Origin: Trifolium pratense
Taxonomy: Eukaryota; Streptophyta; Magnoliopsida; Fabales; Fabaceae
Assembly: GCF_020283565.1 (NCBI RefSeq)
Contig: NC_060063.1
Location: forward strand, 22,746,777 to 22,810,776
Direction: 5' to 3'
DNA length: 64,000 nt
The position numbers and the translations under genes were made by a program. The notes under the pieces are model-generated. The model was not told where the DNA came from. It ran no database searches and worked only from the letters and a program-made list of their open reading frames with translations. Shown here in pieces: positions 45,778 through 60,649 of this stretch (position 1 is its first letter; each line of letters begins with the position of its first letter).

Positions 45778-48700
45778 TCATTCAGAGATTGAAAACATGT
45801 TCAGATGTTTCTTTATAAAATCAAATCTTTCAACAGGTAAGGCTTTAGTAAATATGTCAGCCCATTGATTTTCAGTATCAACAAACTTAATATCTATAAT
45901 GCCTCTCTGAACATAATCTCTGATAAAATGGTGTTTAATTTCAATATGTTTAGCTCTAGAGTGTAGGATAGGATTTTTAGATAAATGAATGGCTGCAGTA
46001 TTGTCACAATATAAAGGAATATTGTTACTGCTTACCTGATAATCTTCTAACTGATATTTAAACCAGAGTAGTTGTGTACAACACTTAGCTGCTGAAATGT
46101 ATTCTGCTTCTGCTGTAGACAAAGCTATAGTAGTTTGTCTCTTACTAGCCCAGGAGATAAGGTTTTCACCAACAAATTGACAATTGCCACTTGTGGATTT
46201 TCTTTCAATTTTATCTCCAGCATAGTCAGCATCACAGAATCCATTTAGCACATAATCATTGGATTTCTTATAGAGAAGTCCAAGATTAGTTGTTCCTTTC
46301 AGATACCTAAAGATTCTCTTTACAGCCGTAAGATGAGATTCTCTAGGATCTGACTGGAATCTTGCACATAAGCATACACTGAATAAAATATCTGGTCTAG
46401 AGGCTGTCAGATAGAGTAAGGAACCAATCATACCTCTGTAGACCTTTTGATCTACTTTTCCTTCATCATCTGACTTGCTCATGTTGGTAGTTGAATGCAT
46501 AGGAGTGTTCATTATCTTGCAGTCATCTAGATTGAATTTCTTCAGAAGTTCCTTGGTATATTTTGATTGATGAACATAAGTTCCTTCCTTCTTCTGATTG
46601 ATTTGAATTCCAAGAAAGAATTTCAATTCTCCCATCATGCTCATTTCAAATTCATCCTGCATTATCTTAGAAAAATTCTTGCACAAAGAAGCATTAGTTG
46701 AACCAAAGATAATATCATCAACATAAATTTGAATGATTAAAATGTCTTCTTTGGTTGTTTTTCTAAAGAGTGTGCAGTCAACCTTCCCTTTTTCAAAACC
46801 TTTTTCAAGAAGGAAATTACTGAGTCTATCATACCAAGCTCTTGGAGCTTGTTTCAGACCATACAGTGATTTCTTCAATTTAAAAACATGTTCTGGGTTT
46901 GAGACATCTTCAAAACCAGGAGGTTGTTTAACATACACTTCTTCAGAAATAAAACCATTTAAGAAGGCACTTTTAACATCCATCTGATACAGGGTTATTC
47001 CATGATTAACTGCATAAGATAGAAGTAACCTGATTGCTTCAAGCCTAGCAACTGGTGCAAAGGTTTCAGTATAGTCAATCCCCTCTTGTTGACTATAACC
47101 TTGTGCAACCAATCTAGCCTTGTTTCTTACCACTTCACCTTGTTCATTCAGCTTGTTTCTGAATACCCATTTTGTTCCAATAATGTTCTTGTTTGAAGGT
47201 TTGGGCACTAGAGTCCAGACATCATTTCTTTGAAATTGATTCAGCTCTTCTTGCATTGCTACAATCCAAGCATCATCTTTCAGAGCTTCATCAACCTTTG
47301 AAGGTTCCATCATTGAGATAAGACCAACTAATGATTCCTCATTTCTCAGTTGAGATCTTGTCTTCCTTGGACTATCCTTGTTGCCTAAGATCAGTTCCTC
47401 TGGATGTGATGATTTGTATTTGAAGGTATTTCTTGGGGGCTCATCATCTTCAGACTCATCAACATCAGGTTCAGCAGTTGCTTCAGTTCTTTGTTGTTCA
47501 GAGTCTGTAGGAACTGTTGTATTCAGAGGTTCTTCAGAAAATGGATGTTCTGAGTAGTTTGGAATATCTGAATATTGATCCTCTGATACCTGAAATCTAG
47601 ACAAACCTTCCACAAGCTCTGACACTTGGTCAGGCTCTTTGTCATCAAATTTGACATGCATACTTTCTTCCACAGTGTGTGTTTCAGAAATATACAGTCT
47701 GTATGCTTTTGAGCGTTCAGAGTATCCTATAAAAATACCCTTATAACCTCTAGCATCAAATTTCTTTAGATGGACTTTGTTATTTAAGATGTAACACGTA
47801 CATCCAAACTGATGAAAATAAGAAATATCAGGTTTTCTTCCTTTGAACAATTCATAAGCAGTTTTGTTCAACTTAGATCTGATATAGATTCTATTTTGAA
47901 CATAACATGCTGTGTTTACAGCTTCTGCCCATAAAAACTTTGCTACATTTGTTTCATGCATCATGGTTCTGGCCATTTCTTGCAGAGTTCTATTCTTCCT
48001 TTCTACAACCCCATTTTGTTGAGGAGTTCTAGGAGAAGAGAATTCATGCAGAATGCCATATTTTTCACAAAAGTTTTCAAAAGGTTCATTTTCAAATTCT
48101 CCACCATGATCACTTCTAACTTTTAAAATAGTGTAGCCTTTTTCATTTTGAATTTGTTTGCAGAAGATGCTAAACTCATCATAAGCTTCATCTTTTGTTC
48201 TTAGGAATTTTACCCAAGTCCATCTACTGTAATCATCAACAATTACTAATCCATACTTCTTTCCATTGATAGAGGCAGTGTGAACTGGCCCAAAAAGATC
48301 AATGTGAAGAAGTTCCAATGGTCTTGAGGTAGAAACAATGTTCTTAGGTTTAAAAGATGATTTTGTAATCTTTCCTTTTTGACATGAACCACAAAGTGTG
48401 TTTGAGTGATATTTGATTTTTGGTAAACCTCTGACAAGGTCAAGCTTGCTAAGCTTAGAGATTAACCTCCAGTTAGCATGGCCTAACCTCTTATGCCAGA
48501 TCCATTTTTCTTCACTCAATGTCAAAAGACACATCACTTTTTGTTCATTCAAATCAGAAAGATTAATTTTATAAACATTGTTCTTTCTCAGACCTTTGAA
48601 TATAGTGGAGTTATCAGATTGTTTAGATACAGTACATGATTCCTTATTAAAGACAACTACATAACCATTGTCGCAAAATTGACTTATGCTCAATAAGTTA

Positions 48701-48936
48701 TGTTTGAGTCCATCTACTAACCAAACATCATTAATAGATAGAGAAGAATTACCTACTGTACTTGTACCTATTATCTTTCCCTTTTGATTACCTCCAAAGC
48801 CAACAGATCCTCCTTCTTTCATAGTCAGCTTGGAAAATAGTTGTTTGTCACCAGTCATATGCCTTGAACATCCACTATCCAGATACCATGAGTGTTTCAT
48901 GATACTTCTTTGAGTGGCAGGCTGTATGAGAAACAA
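45778..48936 (-). CDS. Sirevirus pol: protease, integrase, RT, RNase H
   Basis: An open frame of 1052 codons begins after a TGA just beyond 48936; the first ATG is at 48900. Domains in copia order: protease WYLDSG (D20 from 48936); integrase zinc finger (WHKRLGH...CGSCQKGK); integrase core D213, D276, E312 with 35 residues between the last two; RT with DVKSAFLNG and YVDD (D740, D741); RNase H with [10 protein letters not shown] and an ADIFTKALP end. All catalytic residues are present and there is no internal stop. It lies in the -1 frame relative to gag with almost no overlap, so making a Gag-Pol fusion would need frameshifting, or this copy carries an indel. Confidence 0.9.
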   Translation of the reverse strand: MFLIQPATQRSIMKHSWYLDSGCSRHMTGDKQLFSKLTMKEGGSVGFGGNQKGKIIGTSTVGNSSLSINDVWLVDGLKHNLLSISQFCDNGYVVVFNKESCTVSKQSDNSTIFKGLRKNNVYKINLSDLNEQKVMCLLTLSEEKWIWHKRLGHANWRLISKLSKLDLVRGLPKIKYHSNTLCGSCQKGKITKSSFKPKNIVSTSRPLELLHIDLFGPVHTASINGKKYGLVIVDDYSRWTWVKFLRTKDEAYDEFSIFCKQIQNEKGYTILKVRSDHGGEFENEPFENFCEKYGILHEFSSPRTPQQNGVVERKNRTLQEMARTMMHETNVAKFLWAEAVNTACYVQNRIYIRSKLNKTAYELFKGRKPDISYFHQFGCTCYILNNKVHLKKFDARGYKGIFIGYSERSKAYRLYISETHTVEESMHVKFDDKEPDQVSELVEGLSRFQVSEDQYSDIPNYSEHPFSEEPLNTTVPTDSEQQRTEATAEPDVDESEDDEPPRNTFKYKSSHPEELILGNKDSPRKTRSQLRNEESLVGLISMMEPSKVDEALKDDAWIVAMQEELNQFQRNDVWTLVPKPSNKNIIGTKWVFRNKLNEQGEVVRNKARLVAQGYSQQEGIDYTETFAPVARLEAIRLLLSYAVNHGITLYQMDVKSAFLNGFISEEVYVKQPPGFEDVSNPEHVFKLKKSLYGLKQAPRAWYDRLSNFLLEKGFEKGKVDCTLFRKTTKEDILIIQIYVDDIIFGSTNASLCKNFSKIMQDEFEMSMMGELKFFLGIQINQKKEGTYVHQSKYTKELLKKFNLDDCKIMNTPMHSTTNMSKSDDEGKVDQKVYRGMIGSLLYLTASRPDILFSVCLCARFQSDPRESHLTAVKRIFRYLKGTTNLGLLYKKSNDYVLNGFCDADYAGDKIERKSTSGNCQFVGENLISWASKRQTTIALSTAEAEYISAAKCCTQLLWFKYQLEDYQVSSNNIPLYCDNTAAIHLSKNPILHSRAKHIEIKHHFIRDYVQRGIIDIKFVDTENQWADIFTKALPVERFDFIKKHLNMFSISE

Positions 48937-48938
48937 CT

Positions 48939-51332
48939 TTAATCATTGCGATAGAACTCTTCATCAAGGTTAATGATAAAGTCATCCCAGTATTCTTCCT
49001 CTTCATTTATCAAGTTCTGATTGTTAACTTGAGAACTTGTCAGCCATTGGTCTAGGACATAAGCCCTTCTTCCTTTGCATAAGACTTGTTTCCACACTCT
49101 AGGTAGGACATATCCTTTCCTAGTTGGTAAATCTGAATGATACATTATTTCAGCTTTTGGTACCCATCTTCTGGGTCCACGCTTGTTAGTCCATACATGC
49201 TTACTATGTTGTCTAGTGTTAGAGAAAAATCTTGGTTTGGAATAATGACCTTTTTGAAACTTTCTCTTTTGAAATCTGTTATTATTCCAGGATTTGGATT
49301 GTTTATGATTCCAGGGTTTGTATTTATCACCAATCCCATGTTCTGATTGATTATATCTACTGACTCTAGAATCATAAATAATCTGAGTCCTGTACTCCTT
49401 CTGAGATTTAGAATTTTTTCTTTTAAAAACTTCTGATCTTTTAGATTGACTAGCTTCAGGTACTGAAGTTCCTTTGGATCCAGAATTTGAAGTCTCAGAT
49501 GTTGAAGCTTTCAGAACTTCTGAACTGATGTTCTCAGGTTCTGAACAACTTCTATCTTCTGAACTTCTTTCTCCAAATCCTGAGGAACTGGGTTCCTCTG
49601 AGCTGTCAGCTTCTAAATTACTCAGATCATCTTTGTCATTTTCAACACTACCAAGATTCTTTCCCTCTTTACTTTGTGGAACAACATAATAAACCCAAGA
49701 TTTTCCAACCTTTTTGGCAGAGGTCTTCAGCTTTGAATATGTTCTACCATATTCATAGCCAAGTCCCTCTCCTCTATGTCTCATGACATTATAAACAAGA
49801 TTAGCAGCTTTGCTCTTACCAAGGTTGAGATGCACAAACTGTTGAAGAGCTATTTCCTGCTCATCAATAGGTTTGTGACAAACAGCACAACCCTTTTCAA
49901 AGTCATTTACTCTATTCAGAGTTTCTTGATATAGACCTTGAAAATGTTCTGCTTGTTCAGTCAGAGTGTTAAGCTTTTCTTGTAAAACTTTTTGTTTACT
50001 TAACACTCTGAGATGTTTCTCAATGACCTTGTTAAGTGCAGTTATAAGTTGAGATTTAGAGCAGTCAGAAAATACCTCATCAGTTACTTCTGAATCTGAT
50101 TCTGATTCATCGTCTGAGTCTGCATCTGAGTCAGTTGAAGCCATCAGGGCTAGATTTGCCTCTTCTTCTTCCTCAACTTCTTCCTCAGATGATAGCTCTT
50201 CAAAGGTAGCCATCAGACTCTTTCTCAATTTACTCTTGAATTGTTGCTTCTTTGAGCTGTATCTTTTGCTTTTGTCTTTAGCAGACATTTCTGGACAATC
50301 AGCAATAAAGTGTCCTGGCTTCTTACAGTTGAAGCAGTTCTTCTGATCATCCTTTTTGCTGACAAAATTTCTGGAGCTGTTACCTCTGAAATTTCTTTTG
50401 TTAAATCTGTTCCATTGCTGAAACTTGGTGAATAAAGCAAACTCATCCTCATTCATCTCATCCTCTTGACCATCAGCAGAAGATTCTTCTTCAATATCAA
50501 GAAGCTGAGTCTTAAGAGCCTTAGAAGTAGTCCTAGTTGACTGTAAAGCCACTGACTTGGACTTCTTCTTAGTTTCTGAGTCAGCATCCAGAACCATCTC
50601 ATGGCTTCTGAGATTGCTTATCAGAGCTTCAAGACTCAGAGTCTTGAGATTTTGAGCTTCCTCTATTGCAGTGACCTTGGGTCTCCAAGCAATAGGAAGA
50701 CTTCTCAGAATCTTCTGAACATGGTCATAGGTGGAATAACTTCTCTTAAGAGCTTTAAGACCAGATACAAGGATTTGAAACCTTGTAAACATAGTCTCAA
50801 TGTTTTCATCTTGTTGCATAGTGAATAGTTCATATTGCCTTATCAAAAGACTAGCTTTAGCCTCTTGAACCTTTTCATTACCATCATAGGTAGCACACAT
50901 AGAATCAAAGATAGATTTAGCAGTAGACTTGTTCTCTATTCTGACATAATCCTCATGTCTAATAGCACCAACAACAATGTCCTTTACTCTATGATGCTTA
51001 GTGTAGGTCTTTAAGTTAGCTGGTGTGAGTAACTTTCTATGCTCAATGGACAATCTTCCATGTTCATTTAAGTTTTCAAAAGTTACTCCCAGCTCAACCA
51101 AATCCCACAACTCATGATCAATAGCAGTAATATTGCTATACAATCTTTCCTTCCACCACTCAAATAATGATGCATCACCATTGAATATAGGGGCTTTTCT
51201 ATTGCCACTATGTTCATGTGATTCATTACTTAAGTAGTCAAAACCAAAAGCATTTCTTGGACCACCACCAGCACCACTGGCCTCACCGGCTTCACCGGTT
51301 GTTCTAGTGCTACTATCGTCTCCTCCAGACAT
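48939..51332 (-). CDS. Sirevirus gag, 797 aa
   Basis: The ATG at 51332 lies 55 bp after the PBS. The N-terminal 260 residues match copia-type gag (the UBN2 family: [35 protein letters not shown]). A CCHC zinc knuckle is C333-x2-C336-x4-H341-x4-C346. An acidic segment (about 375-425), a coiled-coil-like part (about 430-480) and a long Ser/Lys/Arg-rich C-terminus follow. Such extended gags are usual in Sireviruses. It ends in TAA at 48939-48941. Confidence 0.9.
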   Translation of the reverse strand: MSGGDDSSTRTTGEAGEASGAGGGPRNAFGFDYLSNESHEHSGNRKAPIFNGDASLFEWWKERLYSNITAIDHELWDLVELGVTFENLNEHGRLSIEHRKLLTPANLKTYTKHHRVKDIVVGAIRHEDYVRIENKSTAKSIFDSMCATYDGNEKVQEAKASLLIRQYELFTMQQDENIETMFTRFQILVSGLKALKRSYSTYDHVQKILRSLPIAWRPKVTAIEEAQNLKTLSLEALISNLRSHEMVLDADSETKKKSKSVALQSTRTTSKALKTQLLDIEEESSADGQEDEMNEDEFALFTKFQQWNRFNKRNFRGNSSRNFVSKKDDQKNCFNCKKPGHFIADCPEMSAKDKSKRYSSKKQQFKSKLRKSLMATFEELSSEEEVEEEEEANLALMASTDSDADSDDESESDSEVTDEVFSDCSKSQLITALNKVIEKHLRVLSKQKVLQEKLNTLTEQAEHFQGLYQETLNRVNDFEKGCAVCHKPIDEQEIALQQFVHLNLGKSKAANLVYNVMRHRGEGLGYEYGRTYSKLKTSAKKVGKSWVYYVVPQSKEGKNLGSVENDKDDLSNLEADSSEEPSSSGFGERSSEDRSCSEPENISSEVLKASTSETSNSGSKGTSVPEASQSKRSEVFKRKNSKSQKEYRTQIIYDSRVSRYNQSEHGIGDKYKPWNHKQSKSWNNNRFQKRKFQKGHYSKPRFFSNTRQHSKHVWTNKRGPRRWVPKAEIMYHSDLPTRKGYVLPRVWKQVLCKGRRAYVLDQWLTSSQVNNQNLINEEEEYWDDFIINLDEEFYRND

Positions 51333-51387
51333 AGTGTTCTCACAAGATCTTTACTGTCTCACTGTTAAGTGAAAGTAACAGACCAGA

Positions 51388-51400
51388 GCTCTAGATACCA
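51388..51400 (-). other. Sirevirus primer binding site
   Basis: TGGTATCTAGAGC on the minus strand, two bases after the 5' LTR. It is close to the tRNA-iMet complement TGGTATCAGAGC with one inserted T. The Ale-like element uses the same 13-mer. Confidence 0.8.
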
Positions 51401-51402
51401 AT

Positions 51403-52480
51403 TGAAGGTGTGAAAACACAAGAAGGGGGGGTTGAATTGTGTTTTAGCTAAGTTAAAACTTTTTCAAGTTCTTAACTCAACTAAGTTAGCAGCGGATAAA
51501 TAACACAAATAATAACAAGATAGAGAGAGAGAAAGATCACACAAGCAATTTATACTGGTTCCTCTCACAAAACGAGAGTAGTCCAGTCCCCTTGCACTTC
51601 CAAGAGAGTTCACTATAATCACACAAGATTACACCTGCTCAAGCACACAAGCAAGAGACTTCTCAACAATGCTCAAGCACACAAGCTTAAGACTTCACAC
51701 TTAAGCACACAAGCTTAAGTTTTCTCAAGTAATAGTAAAGTATATGAAAATATACAATTGCTCTTAGATGAACCTAAAGAGAACAAATACAGAGCGTACA
51801 AAGTATTTGACTAAAGTGCAAAAACACTTGATAAGAGGTTCAGAGTTTGTATACACAGAGTTCAGAGTTTTTTCAGCGCACGTTCAATCCTTAATAATAA
51901 TATTGTTGTAGCTGATTCTTCTAGTATATATACCACTAGAAAAGAGTCGTTGTAAAAAGAACCGTTGGAGTTGATAATCTTTTGTCTTCAAGCAGTCTGT
52001 CTTGATGCAGTTTGTTTGTATCTAAACTGAGTAAGAGTTTCAGATACTTTGACTACTGCAGAGTGGACTTTCCTTATTCAGCTAACAATTCTGAAGACCC
52101 ACGTTCTCAAGTGAGGACAGATAAAACGAGAGTAGCTGAACTGATCAGGCTTGAAAGGTCCTTTTCTTCATTGGTAGAAGAGTTGACTTGCAAAGAGAAT
52201 CTTCACAGATCTCAAGAAGCTCTTCAGAGTTTGATGAAGCTTGTAGTCAGTCAAGAAGTTCTGAAGTCTTCATCCTCTGAATGTTGTAACTTCTGAAGTC
52301 TAACATCTTCTGAGCGCGTGAACTTCTGAACACACATCTTCTGAAGGTTTATTCAGAGCATTATATCTGCACACTTAAAATAAATTTTTAGTCCTTCCAA
52401 TTGTTTATTAATACTTTGTTATCATCAAAACCTTTATAGATTTAGGGGCAAACATTTTTTAAATCAATTTTGTTCCAACA
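51403..52480 (-). repeat. Sirevirus 5' LTR
   Basis: 1078 bp, pair of 40350-41428 with a constant offset of 11052 after the G-run. Followed by the target copy TATCA at 52481-52485. Confidence 0.9.
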
Positions 52481-52485
52481 TATCA

Positions 52486-55459
52486 CCATTTTGATTGTTT
52501 GTGGTTTAATTACTGGGCTGAACGTATCAGTATAGTCAATACCAGGTTGCTGATGAAATCCTTTAGCAACTAGGCGCGCTTTGTATCGTGCAACGGAGCC
52601 ATTTGGATTTCTTTTTATTCGAAATACCCATTTGCATCCAATGACATTTTGAGATGAGTGAGGTGGAACAAGGGACCATGTGTTATTTGACAATAATGCA
52701 TTAAATTCATCACTCATTTGCTAACTGTGTAAAGCTTTTTCGGTTTGAAAATTCCTTTCTTGGATCTTGTAACCATGGAATGAGGATTAAGAATTGAATT
52801 AGGGAGTGATGTTGCTGCTGCAGGTTTTCCAATGAAGGAAGGAATATTTGTTGGTGGGTTAGTTGTAGCTATGGGAGGTTGGAGAGGAATATCAGTTGGG
52901 GTTGAATTATTAGAGTGATTAGTTAAGGTTGAATTTGTGGGAGGGTGATGTGGAGGTGATATAGGCACATGAGAGGTATTGTTGGTGTTATTTGTTGGTT
53001 GTGACGTGTTAGGGAATAAAGGGATAGGTGTTGGAGTGTTGGAGTTTGAAATTGGTGGAGATAAAGGTGTAGTGGAAGGTTGGGCTGAAGGAGTAGTAAA
53101 AAATGGGATAGTTAGTTGATTGTTTGAATTTAAATTTAATGAAAGTGATGGTGTAGATTCAAGTGTTTGTTGGCCCAAGATATTCAGAGGATTTTGTGGG
53201 TCAGTTTGTTGAAAGGGATTGTTGTTGGTGGGACAGACAATTGAAGTTGGAGTATTTGAATTTGAATTGGAGTTGGTTGATGGAGAGATAAGAGTGAGAT
53301 AAGGAAATATTGTTTCTACAAATTGGACATGACGAGAGGTGTATAGTTTATTTGTGATAGGATTAAAGCATAGGTAAGCACTTTGGGTGGGACAATAACC
53401 TAAGAAGATGCATGGTTGGGACTTTGGGACAAGTTTGTTTTGAGTATAAGGAGCAAGCCATGGGTAGCAAAGACAACCGAATGTTTTGAGTTTGGTATAG
53501 TTTGGGGATTGATTGAAAAGTTTTTCTAGAGGTGTAAGCATATTTAGACTTGGTGTGGGAAGACGATTAATGAGATAAGAGGTTGTTTGGAGGGAGTAGC
53601 ACCAAAACTTGGGAGGTAGTGTGGCACAATGAAGTAGACATCGAGCTGTTTTGACTAAATGTCGGTGTTTATGCTCAGATAGACCATTATGTTATGGGGT
53701 ATAGGGTGGGGTGGTGAGGTGTGTAATACCATATTGTTCTTGGAGATATGAACGTAGCTTAATGTACTCTCCTCCGTTATCAGAATAAAGTGTCTTTATT
53801 TTTGAGTTTAATTGATTTTCAACAAGAGATTTAAAAATGGGAAATATATGAGACATCAGACTTTCGTTTCATCGGATATAACCATACATATTTGGAATAA
53901 TGATCAATAAAGATAACATAATAAGAAAAACCATTAATTGAAAGGAAAGGAGTAGGGCCCCATACATCAGAGAAAATAATGTCTAAAAGACTTTTACTAG
54001 ATAAAGTAGACTTATTGAAAGGTAACTTGTGACTCTTATTAGCTAAGCAATCAGAACAATTATTATTGGAGGAAACAAAGGACAACTTGTGAGACTTAAG
54101 GACATAGCGGAGAATGCGAGAATCTGGATGGCCAAGACGGTTGTGCCAGAGTTCGGTGGAAGGCGGCTTGACGACATGGTGAAGTTGGGGTGAGTTGCGG
54201 CTGGATGGTAAGGTGTAGAGGTTGCCTTCATTGTTTCCTTGCAGCAACATCTTCCCTGTCTTCAAATCCTTAATTTCAAAGTGCCATGAAAAAAATTCAA
54301 TTGAAACATCATTAGCTTTGCATAATTGTGAAACCGAAATAAGATTTTGAGAAACATTCGGAACATGCAAGACATCAGATAAAGCAAGTGGTTTAGATGA
54401 AGTTGAAATAGTAGTGTTACCATTGTGCAAAATAGAAAGAGGGTTACCATCGGCAACAAGGAGTTGATCAGGTTCAGTTACTTCTTTAGCAAGAGTGAGA
54501 TTGGCAAGATCATTTGTAACATGATGGGAAGCGCCGGAATCTAGCAACCAAGAGTACTCTCGATGATTCTGTTTTTGCACATGATGAGCACGGGGTTTTG
54601 CAGAATTTTTAGAATGATAGCCGCGAAGCTCATTGCAAACCTTTGCGATGTGGCCTCGCTTGTCACAATACTGACATGTTGAAACTGGCCGAGTATTGTT
54701 TGATGGAGAGAAATAAGGCCTGTGAAACCGAGATTGTTGTTGATTAGACCGATGATAGTGGTGATTGCTGCGATGTGCCATATTTGCAGTGATAGGAGCA
54801 GACAGAGTGTGTTGTTCATCACGTTGAAGGTAGATTTCAAAGTCTACCAATTTATCAAATAACTCATCAAATTGGATATGTGTGTCTCTTGTGCGAATGG
54901 AAGTGTTGAACTCACGGAAGGTGGGGCCAAGGCCATTGACAGCGGCAATGACAAGGTCGAGATCATCAACGGGGTGGCCAATTAAGGCTAATTCATCACC
55001 TATGGAACGAATGATTCGAAGGTAGTCATGGACGGTGGACGAACCTTTTGAAATGGTTGCAAGTCGTTCTTTGAGTGACATAATTCTGGCACGCGAACGA
55101 TTTGAGTATGCCTTTTTGAGTTTACTCCATGCATCAGCAGAGGATGTGGCAGATGCGATGACAATTTGTGCTTCCGGTCCACATGAAGTCATGAGAGCAA
55201 TAGTGATGTGGCTGTCTTGGCGACACCAATGAAGGTAATTTGGATTCTCAGTTTGAGCATCTTTTTCACCAGTGGTGGAAGATGGACAAGGGGTTGATCC
55301 TGTGACATAACCAACAAGATTGTTGGCGGTGAGTAAATTCATGAATAGCTTGTGCCATCTGGGGTAGTTTGTGCCATTAAGTTTGATGGGAAAATTGGAC
55401 GAAAGGTTGAATTCAACCAAAGGAGCATTAGGCGCTGCAGGAGTATTGGAGGAAGACAT
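52486..55459 (-). pseudogene. Ale-like gag-pol, N-terminal part
   Basis: The ATG at 55459 is 33 bp after the PBS. The first frame runs 542 codons: copia gag (KLNGTNYPRWHKLF), zinc knuckle CQYCDKRGHIAKVC, protease LLDSGASHH, integrase finger (WHNRLGHPDS...CSDC) and the start of the integrase core (FSDVWGP). A frameshift near 53860 ends it. The integrase core goes on in another frame (YSDNGGEY), is hit by an in-frame stop near 53695, and continues through the 275-codon frame 53541-52714. A second frame break with probable small loss at 52714-52720 precedes the RT start ([17 protein letters not shown]). The Sirevirus then interrupts RT. Not functional. Confidence 0.88.
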
Positions 55460-55491
55460 GGTTTAAAAAAAAATGTTGTTATGCAAAATAG

Positions 55492-55504
55492 GCTCTAGAT
55501 ACCA
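55492..55504 (-). other. Ale-like element primer binding site
   Basis: TGGTATCTAGAGC directly after the LTR on the minus strand. Confidence 0.8.
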
Positions 55505-55730
55505 TAAAGAGGTTTGAATTGAAATGGATTTTTCATTGAGTTGTGTCGATTACAAGTTGTACATATATACACATGATTAAGCTAAAAGGTAGGAATCAAA
55601 ATAAGCTAAACTATAGGAAGTAGAAACAGATTATCCTATGATTCTGTGCATATCAGTATAAACAAGATAAATGCAAACTAATTGATAAGTATGAACTATG
55701 CTTGACTTCTAGATAATTCAATCTTCTACA
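55505..55730 (-). repeat. Ale-like right (5') LTR
   Basis: 226 bp. On the minus strand it starts TGTAGAAGATTG and ends CCTCTTTA, so the usual terminal CA is replaced by TA. Followed by the target copy CTACA. Confidence 0.9.
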
Positions 55731-55900
55731 CTACACACCCTTGATCTACTTTTTATATTTATTTTTATAAATCTAATAAAATTGATAACTTTTCCATGTT
55801 TTGTATCGTTTTTTAATCGGTATATATGATTTATTCTTTTTATTTTGTAGATTTAATTATATTTTATTCATCTCTTTTCCTCTATATATCTAAAAAGATA

Positions 55901-57780
<1,880 letters not shown>

Positions 57781-57784
57781 TGTT

Positions 57785-57950
57785 AGTTTTTTTTTTTATA
57801 ATAAAAAATTTATTATAAAGTGAGTACAAAGGGGTACTCAAACCCTTACAACAAAAAGCACTAAACAAAGTGCTCAAAATACAAGACATAGGATTTAAAC
57901 ACCAAAAAGGAAAATGAGTACAAGTCCTAGGCCCATATGATTAGTTAAAA
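57785..57950 (-). mobile_element. LINE 3' end fragment
   Basis: Read on the minus strand it has GGGTTTGAGTACCCC, TTGTACTCAC and a T/A-rich stretch ending in a poly(A) run (plus-strand T run at 57787-57798). This is the look of plant L1 3' ends. No coding part is attached. Confidence 0.45.
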
Positions 57951-57962
57951 TACCACGGTGAT

Positions 57963-58180
57963 GAAGAGTTGCTCTAGTTGGTAATCTGTTTAATAATAAC
58001 CGCCAACCGAAAATATTTATTTTCTTGTAAATGTTATAGTTTATTTCGTTGTGACATTTTAAATGGTTGTGGCGCGGTGGAAACCGTTAATTATTTAATT
58101 TATGAGTGTGTGTGGTATGATACTTTGAAAAATTCTCTTCTCACCCCTCATATTTCTCTTTTCGCGCGAAAAAAATTCGA
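57963..58180 (+). pseudogene. LINE reverse-transcriptase zinc-finger (zf-RVT) scrap
   Basis: The plus-strand frame shows GCGAVETVNYLIYECVWY, which matches the C-terminal zf-RVT block of plant L1 elements (usually GCG-x-VE-x-x-x-HLF-x-C). In another frame, just upstream, a LFNNNRQPK-like piece matches the usual RL-x-x-NRLPTKDNL. The two are joined by a frameshift. The rest of the 130-codon frame is not recognisable. Confidence 0.5.
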
Positions 58181-58367
58181 AAATATTTTTCGAATTTTAA
58201 ATTTCAGTAAAATTTATACTAGAAAACAATTTCGGAACGTATTTTCCGAAATTTTTTGTGTGTTAGGGGGTGAAAAAGAAATACGAAGGGTGGGAGAGAA
58301 TTTTTCTTATATTTTAGATTTATTGGAATTATTTAGTGTTTTATTCAGTTCGAATCATGTTCATCAA

Positions 58368-59485
58368 TGATCGCTGTCGTACGCGGTCAAAAATAATTCG
58401 AAATATAAAACGTAGTAACAAGGTAGTTAAACCTTGGTTGTCTCACAAGGACCTCTAATTTGACAATCAGCAGAAATAAGAATGATGAATAACACAATTA
58501 AATGGGGGTTTTGGTTGGTTCACAGAACAATTGCAAGTAATGAGAAAGCAATCAATCCATTAGCTTCAGGTACTTCTTTTGGATTTCTATCACAAGTTTC
58601 AAAAGATCATTCGTTCTATAAATTTATTCTTGTTTGATAGAAACTAACCGAACAAGCGTTGAGTAACTTCTATTTGAATTCATGTTGATTAAGCATCAAA
58701 AGCGTCTATAACATAATTAATCTAAATTCGAATTTGATCAAACCTATAATTAAGCATCATAGACTTTATCAATTTCTACTCAACTAACCTAAACAAGCGA
58801 TAAATCAGTTAAGCAAACTATCAATGAATTGCACAAAACGAAAGTACATATGATTAAGCATCATAAGACAAATCGATTCGCACAAGAATTAATATGAAAT
58901 TGATAAAAAAAGAGATAAAACATAAAACTAATTTGACATTAAAATAGAACCTCAAGAATCCGTATAAAGTACCTTTTGTCAATAGATTGATCTAGAGTTT
59001 TAGTTCTCCATGACTGACAAGAAGCAGCCTCTTTTCTATTTTGCGTGAAGACTGAATAATTCAGACCTAGATTGCGTTTTGCTATTTATATTACATAGGA
59101 GAATTGAGCTCTTAAAGAATCGGGCCGAAAAACAATGTTTAACCCGATATTAATAATTATTATAAGTCTTGAAGTAAAACATAAATAAACGACTCTTTTG
59201 CGCTTCGAATTGGCTTCTAGCCTCAACATGAAAGTTGTAGCTCTTTGTCTCAGCTTTCCAACGTATCTTCCCGCGCCTCAATCCGATATTCGTATCTCCA
59301 GTTATGACCTGAAGAGCGAGAAGAATCAATATGCAATTAAATCCGAAAATTAATCAAAGAAATACATTAGAGCTCAATTATGACCCAAAGTTTAGAAACA
59401 TGCTAAAAAGTTAATATTAGGCTAGAAAAGCTTCCAATATGTCAAAGTACAAAGCCATAAAATATGTGTCAAAATGCACTGATCA
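58368..59485 (-). repeat. 3' LTR of gypsy derivative
   Basis: 1118 bp. It lacks about 25 bp present in the right LTR near 63505-63530, at a place with short AAG microhomology. The left flank is ATCAA (58363-58367). Confidence 0.8.
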
Positions 59486-60649
59486 AATTCCCCCACTTTT
59501 GCTCTCATAAGCAAAACTCAAGAGAGGAAGCACGGCATGATGCGAAGTCACACGCAGTTAGCACATTCTAGAATTCAAGGAGCATAGCAATCATGAACAA
59601 CATCTTATAACAGGCGCAATGGACAAGGTGGCTATTAGACTAAAAAGTGCTTCAAAAATGATAGAACCTCACGAAATATATGTATAAAGTGCACTCAATC
59701 ACTCGTGAGGTGTGTGCAATTTGTATAAAATGGAGTGTATGGGTTAGTGTTTGCACTCAAAGCACGTCATCAAAGTTAGCACTGCCATAGGCTTGACAAG
59801 CCTCTTCCATCCCCAAAGATAGAGGACATCCACACAATGAAACACACACATGTACAGATCAAAAGGTCTTTATTAAGGTTGTAACGGGGCCAAAGTGCAA
59901 GTGGGATAAACCTAAGGGATAATAGGCTATAAAATCTAAGAGGATGAAGAATCAGAGCCCTGAAATTCATTTAAATCAAGCATGATTAACATTTCCACAC
60001 CTCTAAAACAACTTCTTTACACACCTTCAGATTAACATTGCCCACAAAACAATTTTTTTTCTCTCTTTCTTTTTCTATATACAGGCTAAGTATCATAACA
60101 CATGAAATTTACATACAACTCGGCATAAAGAACCTTTCCCTTTTCTACATCAGATCAAAAAATTTCATCAACCTCACACTTATGATAAACTTGGATTCAA
60201 AATTTCGAAGCAAAGCTCATTCATCCACTAAGATTGAGACATAAAAAGAATGGATAAAACAAAGGCTTATTAGGCTTGTAATGAGCTATAAAACCAAGAA
60301 TGGGATAAAAGGCTCAAAGGGTCTTAAGAAAGGGATAATTATCTCAAAGGTAGGCTTATTTGGCTAAAAGGTAGTTTATAAAAGAAACAATTGCGTAGAT
60401 CATTTCATGTACATGCATGTGAACAAGTGTTTCAAGAGTCAAGTCAAGTTCTAGAAATAACTAACAGTATGAGTGAATCACACAAAAAATAAAGAACTGT
60501 TGGAAGCTCAAAATCTCATAAAGTTTTTTGTTCTATCACAAATGATGCACAACTAAATATAAAATGTTCAAACCACACTTAAACCAGACATTGTCTGCAA
60601 TGTAAAAATAAACATAAAGTGAGAATAAGGAAGGAACACACCCGAGAGG
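59486..60649 (-). other. 3' non-coding part of gypsy derivative
   Basis: Begins with the PPT next to the LTR. No frame or repeat was noticed in the remainder. Confidence 0.6.

Larger units (their letters stand above)
40350..52480 (-). mobile_element. Sirevirus-like (SIRE/Maximus) Ty1/copia
   Basis: LTRs lie at 40350-41428 (1079 bp) and 51403-52480 (1078 bp), with the target duplication TATCA at 40345-40349 and 52481-52485. On the minus strand LTRs start TGTTGGAAC. PBS TGGTATCTAGAGC is at 51388-51400, and PPT AAAAAGGGGGAGAT is at 41429-41442. Several further PPT-like runs upstream of the 3' LTR, a long gag, and an extra ORF after pol are Sirevirus traits. Order on the minus strand is gag, pol, ORF3, then an ORF on the opposite strand. 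The only LTR difference I noticed is one G in a homopolymer, so it is young. Confidence 0.9.
30146..55730 (-). mobile_element. Ale/Retrofit-like Ty1/copia, host of two insertions
   Basis: 226-bp LTRs are flanked by the target duplication CTACA (30141-30145 and 55731-55735). The left LTR is split into 30146-30202 and 38920-39088; the right LTR is 55505-55730. PBS is at 55492-55504, and the PPT (TTGCGGGGGCG on the minus strand) abuts 39088. Subtracting the two nested insertions leaves about 4.7 kb, the size of compact Ale/Retrofit elements. I noticed two base differences between the LTRs, so it is older than its guests. The polyprotein is broken. Confidence 0.88.
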
